Source: Ruegeria arenilitoris
GTDB taxonomy: Bacteria; Pseudomonadota; Alphaproteobacteria; Rhodobacterales; Rhodobacteraceae
Assembly: GCF_013030265.1 (NCBI RefSeq)
Contig: NZ_WPZQ01000011.1
Span: forward strand, 1 to 64,000
Length of the DNA: 64,000 nucleotides
Reading direction: 5' to 3'
This document shows positions 46,745-55,201 of the stretch, piece by piece. The translations under genes were made by a program, and so were the position numbers. The notes beneath the pieces are model-generated. The model saw only the letters and a list, made by a program, of their open reading frames with translations. It was not told the DNA's origin and made no database searches. Positions within the stretch are counted from its first letter, which is position 1; each line of letters opens with the position of its first letter.

Positions 46745-47486
46745 ACCGATCCTTGCAACTCATGGACTGAACAAAAGCTTTGGTGCTCTCAAGGCAACCA
46801 ACGACGTTTCCATTGATCTCATGCCCCGCGAAATTCACGCGATCATCGGGCCCAACGGAGCGGGAAAATCCACACTGATCAAGCAGATCTGCGGTGGGCT
46901 AAGGCCGGATTCAGGGCGAGTGGTACTGTGCGGGCAGGACGTGTCCGGCAAAACCACCCAAGCCAGAGCGCGCGCTGGATTGGGGCGAACTTTCCAGATT
47001 TCCGACCTGTGCATGGAAGACACAGTTCTGGAAAACGCAGTGCTGGGTGCGATGGGTGCTGAAGGGGTCGCCTGGCGGTTCTGGCGCAGCGCCTTGAAAA
47101 CCAGTGTACTTCTGGAAAGAGCTGAAGCCGCATTGGACCGCGTCGGTCTAGCGGAAGAACGCAACTCGCGCTGTGCCAACTTAAGCCATGGCCAACGTCG
47201 GCAATTGGAGGTGGCTGTTGCGCTGACGCTGTCACCACGGGCTTTTATCATGGATGAACCGATGGCAGGGCTTGGGGCAGAAGGTTCCAAACGGCTGACC
47301 GGTTTTCTGGATGGATTGCGCGAAGAAGCGCCAATCCTGCTGGTGGAACATGATATGGACGCTGTCTTTGCTCTGGCGGATCGGATCAGTGTCTTGGTCT
47401 ATGGCAAAGTCATTGCCACGGGAACCGCAGATGAAATCCGCAGTAGTCAAGAAGTGCGCGAAGCCTATCTGGGGGACGAGATATGA
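46737..47486 (+). CDS. ABC transporter ATP-binding protein (LivG type)
   Basis: 249 residues. Walker A is GPNGAGKSTLIKQI near residue 38, the signature reads LSHGQRRQLEVA, Walker B is RAFIMDEPMAGL, and the H-loop is LLVEHDMDAVF. LivG-specific is the GLGRTFQISDL segment. It hydrolyses ATP on the cytoplasmic side. It overlaps neighbouring genes on both sides. Confidence 0.95.
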   Translation: MSEPILATHGLNKSFGALKATNDVSIDLMPREIHAIIGPNGAGKSTLIKQICGGLRPDSGRVVLCGQDVSGKTTQARARAGLGRTFQISDLCMEDTVLENAVLGAMGAEGVAWRFWRSALKTSVLLERAEAALDRVGLAEERNSRCANLSHGQRRQLEVAVALTLSPRAFIMDEPMAGLGAEGSKRLTGFLDGLREEAPILLVEHDMDAVFALADRISVLVYGKVIATGTADEIRSSQEVREAYLGDEI

Positions 47487-48169
47487 GCTTTCTTACCGTT
47501 CAGAACCTTACCGCCACCTACGGTGTCAGCCAGGCATTGTTCGGAGTGGATCTGACAATGGCAGAGGGTGAAGTGACGGCCCTGATGGGGCGAAATGGAA
47601 TGGGCAAATCGACAACCGTAAAGGCGGTCTGTCAGATGATCAGGTCCGAAGGGACACTTACCCTGGATGGGTTGAACCTACATGACCTTCCCAGCCATAA
47701 AGTCGCCCGCAAGGGTGTGGGTCTTGTGCCGGAGGGGCGTCGCTGTTTTGCCGATCTTACCGTGCGGGAAAATCTTGTCGCTGCGGCTCGGCCCGGGGAT
47801 TGGAACATGGCAAAGGTGACGGAGTTGTTTCCTCGACTTGGTGAGCGGGAAAGTCAACGCGCTGCTTCTTTGTCGGGCGGAGAGCAACAGATGCTCGCTA
47901 TTGGCCGCGCGCTTATGACCAACCCTCGGCTGCTGATCCTTGATGAGGCAACCGAAGGCCTCGCGCCGATCATTCGGCAAGAGATTTGGGCGGCATTGCG
48001 CCGTCTGAAACAGGAAACCAGCGTAGCTATTCTGTTGATCGACAAATCTCTGAAGGAACTGGCAGCCGTATCAGACAAAGCAGTGATACTGGAACGCGGT
48101 AAGACGGTTTGGGCAGGTGCTATGGCGGATCTGACGCCTGAAATATCCGAGAGATATGTGGGTGTCTGA
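47483..48169 (+). CDS. ABC transporter ATP-binding protein (LivF type)
   Basis: 228 residues. Walker A is GRNGMGKSTTVKAV, the signature LSGGEQQMLAIGRALM, Walker B RLLILDEATEGLAPIIRQEI, and the switch His of most ABC ATPases is replaced by Lys in LLIDKSLKELAAV. GVGLVPEGRRCFADLTV is typical of LivF. The stop codon lies within a terminator-like hairpin, making this the last gene of the operon. The Lys in place of the H-loop His suggests an asymmetric ATPase pair with the LivG-type partner supplying the working site. Confidence 0.94.
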   Translation: MSFLTVQNLTATYGVSQALFGVDLTMAEGEVTALMGRNGMGKSTTVKAVCQMIRSEGTLTLDGLNLHDLPSHKVARKGVGLVPEGRRCFADLTVRENLVAAARPGDWNMAKVTELFPRLGERESQRAASLSGGEQQMLAIGRALMTNPRLLILDEATEGLAPIIRQEIWAALRRLKQETSVAILLIDKSLKELAAVSDKAVILERGKTVWAGAMADLTPEISERYVGV

Positions 48170-48190
48170 TGGGGTTTGAACCCCATCAGA
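48165..48190 (+). terminator. Terminator hairpin overlapping the LivF-type stop codon
   Basis: A perfect 10-bp inverted repeat (TCTGATGGGG / CCCCATCAGA) with a 6-base loop; the TGA stop is inside the left arm. No T-run follows. It closes the Liv-type operon before the convergent aminotransferase. Confidence 0.6.
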
Positions 48191-48358
48191 AAGCGCTATC
48201 CAACCCTTCGATTAAGAGCGGAATTCACCAATCGAGTTGTTACCTCAGCTGGCATTCCAAATTGAAAACCAGTTTACGCAAGCCGCAGAAACGGTAGTCA
48301 TCTGAACCGATGCCTCATCATTCATGTACTTCGTACAATGTAATGGAGGGCACGAGAC

Positions 48359-49672
48359 CTAGCCTGCTGCTTTATTAAACGCCAGATCCAACCCCTCAGC
48401 CACATGATCCACGTCCTCCAAGGACAGACAAAGCGGGGGCACCATACGCAGACAAGACTGAAAGGGTCCCGATTTTGACAGGATGATCCCCTGATCACGG
48501 CAGGCCTCAAAAACTTCTGTAGTCGTTTCCTTGTCGGGTTTTTTGTCGCCACGGTCGCTGACCATTTCGATCGCAAGCATCAGACCTTTGCCGCGCACAT
48601 CTCCAATGGCCTGATGCTTGTCTTTGAGATCGTGCAACCGTTCCAGCAAGGCAGCCCCCACTTTACGGGCGTTATCCTGCAGACCCTCATCTCGCATTAC
48701 TGATAGCACTGCACGGGCTGCAGCAGCTGAGGTTGGGTTAGCACCATATGTGTGGAACATGAATTTTTCCGCCATAGGGGCGGCAATGTGTTTTTTGGCT
48801 ACTACGGCACCGATGGGAAAGCCGTTGCCCAGACCTTTTGCCATCACCACAATGTCCGGTACAACGCCATCCGCTTCAAATCCCCAGAAGTTCTCGCCGG
48901 TTCGACCAAATCCGGATTGAACTTCATCGGCGATATAAAGTCCTCCTGCTGCGCGCACTCGCTCAGCAGCGCCGGACATATACCCCTTAGGCATTTCGAT
49001 GATACCACCATAGCCCTGTACGCTTTCAACGAACATCCCGGCAATCTGGCCCGAGGTTGCCGAGGCTATCGTCCGGTCGATTTCATCCAGATAGGGCTGC
49101 GTGCCGGGACCGAAGATTCCGCGATACTGGTTGGGTTCCGGGACGAAGGCCACGTTGCCTGGCATTCCCGGATGGCGCCAGCCCGCAATGCCTGTGATGG
49201 ACTGCGCCGCCGCCGTCGGGCCATGATAGGCGGTTCGCAAAGCCAACAGATCCAGATTGCCTGTGTAAGTGCGCGCCATGGTCATCGCCAGATCAACCGC
49301 CTCGGACCCGGAGTTGGTCAGATGCACCACCCACTCATGGCCTTTCGGCATCGTGGCGGCCAGTTCCTCGGCGAGATGCGCGGGAGTAGGATGGTAGAAC
49401 ATCGTGGTGCAATGGGTCAGATCCTGAGCCTGTTCCATTGCGGCGGAAACAACGCGTGGGTGTGAATGACCTACAGAGATGCAGACGTTCATACCAAGTA
49501 GGTCGGTGTATTTGCGACCGTCCGTGTCCCACAGATATTGACCTTGGCCCTTGCGAAATACGATGGGTTCACGAAATGGGGTAAACCGGGTCAATGACGC
49601 CGCATAGTACTGATCGCGCCGCGCGGCGGTCGCGTCAAAATCCCATTCTGTGTGCAAAGCATGATCGGTCAT
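48359..49672 (-). CDS. Class III aminotransferase (PLP-dependent)
   Basis: 437 residues. The PLP lysine is in VVMAKGLGNGFPIGAVV and the preceding LYIADEVQSGFGRTG is the class III signature with the cofactor Asp. HLTNSGSEAVDLAMTMARTY is the phosphate-binding region. Overall similarity is to alanine-glyoxylate aminotransferase 2 and related omega-transaminases. It is the third gene of a minus-strand operon, overlapping the upstream flavoprotein gene by four bases. It probably transaminates glyoxylate or another product of the amine pathway. Confidence 0.92.
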   Translation of the reverse strand: MTDHALHTEWDFDATAARRDQYYAASLTRFTPFREPIVFRKGQGQYLWDTDGRKYTDLLGMNVCISVGHSHPRVVSAAMEQAQDLTHCTTMFYHPTPAHLAEELAATMPKGHEWVVHLTNSGSEAVDLAMTMARTYTGNLDLLALRTAYHGPTAAAQSITGIAGWRHPGMPGNVAFVPEPNQYRGIFGPGTQPYLDEIDRTIASATSGQIAGMFVESVQGYGGIIEMPKGYMSGAAERVRAAGGLYIADEVQSGFGRTGENFWGFEADGVVPDIVVMAKGLGNGFPIGAVVAKKHIAAPMAEKFMFHTYGANPTSAAAARAVLSVMRDEGLQDNARKVGAALLERLHDLKDKHQAIGDVRGKGLMLAIEMVSDRGDKKPDKETTTEVFEACRDQGIILSKSGPFQSCLRMVPPLCLSLEDVDHVAEGLDLAFNKAAG

Positions 49673-52047
49673 GAAAGGCCTCCGGTCTTCAGGCGAGTGT
49701 TATTCGGGTCAAAAGGTGGTTCAGGCAGGATGGTCGCGGCACAGTGCTGACCAAGGATCGAAACAGTCAGCCCAGTGCGGGCAGATGTGTTCCGCAGATA
49801 TCCCAGCGCCAACACCTTGCCGGTTCGGTGGCCATAGGCGCCTGATGTGACGATGCCTACAGGGCTGTCATCCTGCCAAATTGTGTGGGCATAGAACGGA
49901 TCAACATCTTTTGCCTCAATCTCGAGCAGGACCATTTCCCAAGGGTTTTCGCGGGAAAGGCTCTCTCTTAGATCCGGTCGTACAAGAGGCTTAAGTCCGG
50001 CTTCCAGAGGGCTGCGTTCAGTCGTGAGATCGCCACCCCAGCCACGATAACCCTTTTCCAACCGCATGGAATTGGCGGCATAAGCGCCATAAAAACCCAG
50101 ACCGAACGGAAGTGCAGCCTGTTCCATCCAGTTAAACAGCTGTACCGCTTTGTTGGCAGGCACATGTAGTTCCCAGCCAGCTTCGCCGATATACGAAACA
50201 CGCAGGGCGCGAACCGGGATATCTGCAATCGTGGTCTCGAGAACAGTCAACCAGGGCATATCGATCAGGTCGGGCAATACCTGTACCGCCTTCGGACCCA
50301 TGACACCGATTACGGCGTAGTCCGCAGTGACATTTGAAACCTGAACTTCAAGATCTTTGGCGCAGGCGCAAATGAGATCGAAGTCGATCTCTTCGGCGGC
50401 GGCAGCTGAGGTCATGTAGGCATGTTGAGACCCAAGTCTGCTTACAGTGAATTCTGACAACACCCCACCCGCCGGAGTAAGCGCATGGGTCAGGCCAATA
50501 CGGCCAGGTTTTGGAGCACGATTGGCTCCGAGTCTTTTCAGAAACTCAACAACATCAGGCCCGGTTACTTCGAACTTTGAAAAGACCGAAAGGTCTGCGA
50601 TGGCGACATGGTTTGAGGCGGCCTCAACTTCAGCAGCGACAGGATCAAACCAGTTCGAGCGCCTGAAGGTCTCATCTGCTGTAGTGCCGGGGGTATCCGC
50701 GAACCAGTTGGGCCGTTCCCACCCATGGGCGGCACCCATTGCCGCGCCACGTTCAATCATCACTTCATGCAAAGGTGACAGCCGCAATCCGCGACCGGCG
50801 GGCCGTTCCTCGTTCGGGTAGTGCACGCCAAACTGCAGACCGAAACACTCGATAGCTTTCTCGACGCGGTATTCACGATCAGCCCATGATCCAAAGCGGC
50901 GACTGTCCACCGCCAGCGCATCCATCGGCGGGGCGCCATGGGTCATCCAATGGGCGAGGAACCAGCCAGCACCTCCACCCTCCATGACACCCATGGAAGA
51001 ACCGGTCAGTAACCATGCATTCTGCAATCCATGGGCAGGACCGATCAACGGATTGGCATCGGGTGTGAAGGTAATCGGGCCGTTGATGACGGATTTTACG
51101 CCCCCGGTTTCGAGCGCCGGGATACGTTCCATGGCAGCCAGGATAATGTGTTCTACCCGGTCCAGATCGGGCGGCATAAGATCCGCCCCGAATTCCGGCG
51201 GCACACCATCAACCGACCATACCTGTGCCTGTTTCTCGTAAGGACCAAGGATCAGGCCATCGCGTTCCTGCCTGACATACCAGCTTTCTTCCGGATCGCG
51301 GATGATTGGGAGTTCGGGCAAGCCTGCAGAGATCCGATCACTGACTGCCTGCACCGTATCTGTCACCAGATACTGATGCAGCACCGGAACCGAGGGGATG
51401 TTCAGCCCCATCATTTGCCCAATTTCCCAGCCCCAGGTGCCGGCCGCGTTGACGACATGATTGGCGTGAACCGGGCCTTTGGGAGTCTCAACTCTCCAGA
51501 CCTCCGCTTCGCGACGAATATCTGTCACGGGACAGTTGCGCCAGATCGCAGCGCCACCGCGACGGGCAACCTCGGCCATTGCGTTTGTTGCCAGCGACGG
51601 ATCGACGTGGCCATCATCGGGTTCGTAGATACCACCCAGCAACCCATCGAGCCTTGCTAGTGGGAACAACTCGGCGATGCGATCAGGGGTCAGTATCTCA
51701 AGTGGATATCCAGTGAACTCTGACAGCCCCGCCACGTGGCGAAATTCGTCCATACGGTCAGGATTGCGTGTGATCCGCATCGCGCCAGACCTGTGAAATC
51801 CGCAATCCCTGCCTGTCTCTGAAGGCAGGATATCACGATAGAGCCTGACCGAGGTGGCGCGCAGTTCCTGAATCGTCGGGTTATGCGCAAAATGCGTACA
51901 AAGCCCTGCGGCATGCCAGGTTGATCCGTGGGTCAGGTCGTTTTTTTCGACCAGCAACACATCCGACCAGCCAGCCTTCACCAGATGATACATCAGCGAG
52001 ACACCCATCGCCCCGCCGCCGATAATCACTACCTGCGCTTTGGTCAT
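49669..52047 (-). CDS. Dimethylglycine/sarcosine dehydrogenase-like flavoprotein with GcvT domain
   Basis: 792 residues. N-terminal DAO-type FAD domain (QVVIIGGGAMGVSLMYHLVK) with GSTWHAAGL, whose His is the covalent FAD attachment residue in dimethylglycine dehydrogenase. From about residue 430 a GcvT/aminomethyltransferase-like tetrahydrofolate domain follows (LTHALTPAGGVLSEFTVSRL, GEAGWELHVPANKAVQLFN), ending with the barrel SPVGIVTSGAYGHRTGKVLA. Such enzymes demethylate N-methyl amino acids and pass the methylene group to THF. It overlaps both flanking genes by four bases and is paralogous to the next upstream gene. Confidence 0.93.
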   Translation of the reverse strand: MTKAQVVIIGGGAMGVSLMYHLVKAGWSDVLLVEKNDLTHGSTWHAAGLCTHFAHNPTIQELRATSVRLYRDILPSETGRDCGFHRSGAMRITRNPDRMDEFRHVAGLSEFTGYPLEILTPDRIAELFPLARLDGLLGGIYEPDDGHVDPSLATNAMAEVARRGGAAIWRNCPVTDIRREAEVWRVETPKGPVHANHVVNAAGTWGWEIGQMMGLNIPSVPVLHQYLVTDTVQAVSDRISAGLPELPIIRDPEESWYVRQERDGLILGPYEKQAQVWSVDGVPPEFGADLMPPDLDRVEHIILAAMERIPALETGGVKSVINGPITFTPDANPLIGPAHGLQNAWLLTGSSMGVMEGGGAGWFLAHWMTHGAPPMDALAVDSRRFGSWADREYRVEKAIECFGLQFGVHYPNEERPAGRGLRLSPLHEVMIERGAAMGAAHGWERPNWFADTPGTTADETFRRSNWFDPVAAEVEAASNHVAIADLSVFSKFEVTGPDVVEFLKRLGANRAPKPGRIGLTHALTPAGGVLSEFTVSRLGSQHAYMTSAAAAEEIDFDLICACAKDLEVQVSNVTADYAVIGVMGPKAVQVLPDLIDMPWLTVLETTIADIPVRALRVSYIGEAGWELHVPANKAVQLFNWMEQAALPFGLGFYGAYAANSMRLEKGYRGWGGDLTTERSPLEAGLKPLVRPDLRESLSRENPWEMVLLEIEAKDVDPFYAHTIWQDDSPVGIVTSGAYGHRTGKVLALGYLRNTSARTGLTVSILGQHCAATILPEPPFDPNNTRLKTGGLS

Positions 52048-54410
52048 GCGCGCATCCTTTCACCTTTGGGGTCAAACGGAGCCCGGATAAGGGGGATTGC
52101 CGGATAGTCGCGGCCAGCAACTCGGACGCTGAAATCGCGCGCACATGTCTCGGCCAGAGATTCACCCGGCGCAGTCTGAACCATTGCAAAGCACAGGTTC
52201 AGACCAGTACGGGGTCCGCGCGCAGCCGAGGTTGTCAGCCCGACATGTCGCCCTGCTTCGTACACAGGTTCGTCATGCAGCATCAATGCATCACCCTCGA
52301 CCTGCATCAGGACCAGGCGCTGACGAAGGCCATCCTCGCGTTGCGCCTGTAGAGCTGATTTGCCAATAGAGTCTTTGCTCCAATCGATCGTGAAACCCAG
52401 CCCGGCCTCCAGTGGGGTTACTTCTGGCCCCAACTCGTGGCCCCAATGCCTGAACCCTTTTTCGAGGCGGCAACCGTCAAGCGTAAAATGCCCCAATGGA
52501 TGGCCTCCAGCCTCTTTGAGAGAATTAAAAAGAGTTGGTGCCTCGGCGTTTGCAACCGTCAACTCCCAACCCAACTCACCCACAAAGCTCACCCGGGTGG
52601 CGCGGCATTCGACATCAGCAAGGTAGGCCTTGCGGGAATGGCCGAAAGGCGTTTCCGGCAAACTCCCCAGTCCTTCCAACAAGTCGCGACTGCCCGCCCC
52701 CATGACACCGATGGTGCAGAATTGCTCAGTGACATCGGCGATTTGGGTGCCGTTCGGCAGGTTGCGGCGCAAATAGGCAAGGTCGCGAGCCCGGGTTGCT
52801 GCACCTGAGGTAAGATGGAAGGCTTCCGCTCCGATCCGAGTGATCGTTACATCCATCTCTATCCCACCGCGCGCATTCAGCAACTGAGTATAGACTGAGC
52901 GACCGAACTCTACATCCAGCTGCGCCGTACTCAACCGGCTTAATCCCACGAGCGCTTCAGCACCGGTAATGTCGAGCTTGGTGAACGGACTCAGATCAAT
53001 CAAAGCTGTTCCTTCAGCCATGACTGCCGCTTCGGCCCGAGCTATGGGCCACCAACCCTGCGCGCCAACCGAATACGGTTGCGGATCGCCGTACCACAAA
53101 CCACGTTCCCAGCCCGCTGTAGCACCAAACATGGCGCCAGCCTTTGCCCAGTTGTCATGCAGCGCGGTCTTGCGTAGCCCCCGCCCGGCCGTTGGTTGTT
53201 TGTAAGGCCAATGCAGCGCGAACAGATCAGAAACAGCCTCTTCCATGCGTGCTTCCATATGGGAAGGGGTTGCCGTTTTGGGGTCAACCCGGGCCACATC
53301 CACCTCCCACATGTCCATCGACGGATGTCCATCGATGATCCAGTCCGCCAAAGCACGACCGATGCCAGCAGAGCTCATCACACCGACCGAGTTCATTCCG
53401 GCAGCAACATAAAGCCCATCTACGGATGTTTCCCCAACCAGCGGGCGCGTGTCGGCAGTAAAACTCTCGGGGCCGTTCATGAAATGCTGGATGCCGACGC
53501 TCTCCAAATCTGGACAAAGCTCCAGCGCGGCTTCGAGGAACGGGGAAAACTGATCCCAGTCATCAGCGAGTTCAAGAAAGGCCCGGTCGCCTTCGGGTCC
53601 GTAGGCATCCCAGCACTTTGCATTGGGTTCGAATCCACCGATTACCAGTTTGCCCGCGTCTCCCTTGATGTAGATGCCGCGATCAAGATCCCGGATGACT
53701 GGGAACGGGTTGGGTAGATCCGGTATGGGCTCAGTAACCACATACATGTGCTCAACAGCCTGTAGGGGAAGGGCGACGCCTGCGGTTGCGGCGAGTTCAC
53801 GAGACCACGCACCGGTGGCGAGAACAACATGATCCGTCGCCAGTTGCGATCCGTCGGACAATTCCACACCGCTGATCCTACCTTTTACGACCAGCATTCG
53901 CTTGACCTGAACACCTTCGCGTATTTTCAGACCCCGATCCCGGGCCGCGCGGGCATAGGCCATACAGAGATCGACCGGGTTTACGTTCGCATCTTCCGGG
54001 ACGTATAGCGCCCCGGCGTGATCCTTGAGGTCGAGCATTGGCAATGGAACGTCCGAGGCGTTGACCACACGGGGCCAAAGGCCCTGAGTGATTCCCAGAT
54101 CTGCAATCCTGTGCAACTCGTCCAGTCGCGCTTCTTCACGGGCCAACCAGTATCCGCCGGTTCGTTTGTAACCTGTAGAAAGGCCTGTCTCTGCCTCCAG
54201 TTCGGGAAAGACGTCCAGCGCTGCCATAGCCAGTTTCGTCATATTCGGGGTGGCGCGCAGCGGCCCGACAATCCCAGCCGCATGCCACGATGTGCCTGAT
54301 GTCAGCTGGTTCCGCTCCAGCAGAGTGACGTCAGACGCGCAACGTTTGGTCAGGTGATAACCAAGGCTCAATCCGATGGCCCCGCCGCCGATGATCAGTA
54401 TGCGGCTCAT
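52044..54410 (-). CDS. Dimethylglycine/sarcosine dehydrogenase-like flavoprotein with GcvT domain (paralogue)
   Basis: 788 residues with the same order as the downstream gene: FAD domain (RILIIGGGAIGLSLGYHLTK, TSGTSWHAAGIVGPLRATPN) then GcvT-like domain (GELGWELTVANAEAPTLFNS, LDGCRLEKGFRHWGHELGPE). The covalent-FAD W-H-A-A-G motif is kept. Two adjacent paralogues probably act on successive or related N-methyl groups. It is the first gene of the operon; its start is only 47 bp from the divergent sulfotransferase-like start. No strong ribosome binding site is visible upstream of the ATG at 54410. Confidence 0.93.
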   Translation of the reverse strand: MSRILIIGGGAIGLSLGYHLTKRCASDVTLLERNQLTSGTSWHAAGIVGPLRATPNMTKLAMAALDVFPELEAETGLSTGYKRTGGYWLAREEARLDELHRIADLGITQGLWPRVVNASDVPLPMLDLKDHAGALYVPEDANVNPVDLCMAYARAARDRGLKIREGVQVKRMLVVKGRISGVELSDGSQLATDHVVLATGAWSRELAATAGVALPLQAVEHMYVVTEPIPDLPNPFPVIRDLDRGIYIKGDAGKLVIGGFEPNAKCWDAYGPEGDRAFLELADDWDQFSPFLEAALELCPDLESVGIQHFMNGPESFTADTRPLVGETSVDGLYVAAGMNSVGVMSSAGIGRALADWIIDGHPSMDMWEVDVARVDPKTATPSHMEARMEEAVSDLFALHWPYKQPTAGRGLRKTALHDNWAKAGAMFGATAGWERGLWYGDPQPYSVGAQGWWPIARAEAAVMAEGTALIDLSPFTKLDITGAEALVGLSRLSTAQLDVEFGRSVYTQLLNARGGIEMDVTITRIGAEAFHLTSGAATRARDLAYLRRNLPNGTQIADVTEQFCTIGVMGAGSRDLLEGLGSLPETPFGHSRKAYLADVECRATRVSFVGELGWELTVANAEAPTLFNSLKEAGGHPLGHFTLDGCRLEKGFRHWGHELGPEVTPLEAGLGFTIDWSKDSIGKSALQAQREDGLRQRLVLMQVEGDALMLHDEPVYEAGRHVGLTTSAARGPRTGLNLCFAMVQTAPGESLAETCARDFSVRVAGRDYPAIPLIRAPFDPKGERMRA

Positions 54411-54457
54411 GCAATACTCCGTTGACCGCTGCAGCGTCTTGTTCCAGATTTTGCCTT

Positions 54458-55201
54458 ATGAAAATTCACGCTCTCTGGTGTCATCCGCGATCGGTCTCCA
54501 CGGCCTTCGAACGCATTATGCGTGAACGAGGCGATCTGGCCGTGCTGCATGAGCCATTCATGTACCATCACTATCTGACCACCACGGACAGGTTGTTTCC
54601 TGACTTTGCGCCTGAACCGGGGCATCCAACCACTTATGCCGACATTCGTGAGATGATCTGCGAAAAGGCGCAAGCCAGCCCGGTGTTCTTCAAAGATATG
54701 GCGTATTATGTCGCTGAAACGTTGCCGAAGGATCGGGACTTTGCCGGACAGATGAGCCACGCATTTCTGCTGCGTGATCCGACCGAAGCGGCGTTGTCCT
54801 ATGCCCGACGCGATCCGGCGTTCACACGGACCGAACTGGGGCATGAGGCGCAGCATCGCATGTATCACGCGCTGGTATCTTTGGGGCATGATCCGCTGGT
54901 CCTGACGGCCGATCAATTGCGAGACGACCCAGAGAAAACCCTGCGCCGCTACTGGGCGCATATCGGATTGGATTTCGCCAGCCACGCTTTTGCCTGGGAT
55001 GATCGGGTGCCTGCAGGATGGGAGGCCGTCAAAGGCTGGCATCGCGAAGTTTTGCAAAGCGGCGCGATACGAAAACCAACGCAAACGAATGCCGCAGACC
55101 AGCTTGCCGCGCTTGGCGAGCCCTACGTTGGAATCTCGGCCCATCATGAGCCGTTTTATGCAGAGATGCGGGAGATCGCAGAAATGCAGGCCCATCAGTA
55201 G
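54458..55201 (+). CDS. Sulfotransferase-like protein
   Basis: 247 residues from the ATG at 54458; the frame extends to a TTG at 54422 but the P-loop-like motif follows immediately after the later start. ALWCHPRSVSTAFERIM is the 5'-phosphosulfate-binding loop and SHAFLLRDPTEAALSYARR the 3'-phosphate site of PAPS sulfotransferases. The protein is compact, like the bacterial cytoplasmic sulfotransferase-fold group. It lies between DMGDH-like and MttB-like genes, converging on MttB with overlapping 3' ends (7 bp). A sulfated or similar amine intermediate is possible but speculative. Confidence 0.86.
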   Translation: MKIHALWCHPRSVSTAFERIMRERGDLAVLHEPFMYHHYLTTTDRLFPDFAPEPGHPTTYADIREMICEKAQASPVFFKDMAYYVAETLPKDRDFAGQMSHAFLLRDPTEAALSYARRDPAFTRTELGHEAQHRMYHALVSLGHDPLVLTADQLRDDPEKTLRRYWAHIGLDFASHAFAWDDRVPAGWEAVKGWHREVLQSGAIRKPTQTNAADQLAALGEPYVGISAHHEPFYAEMREIAEMQAHQ

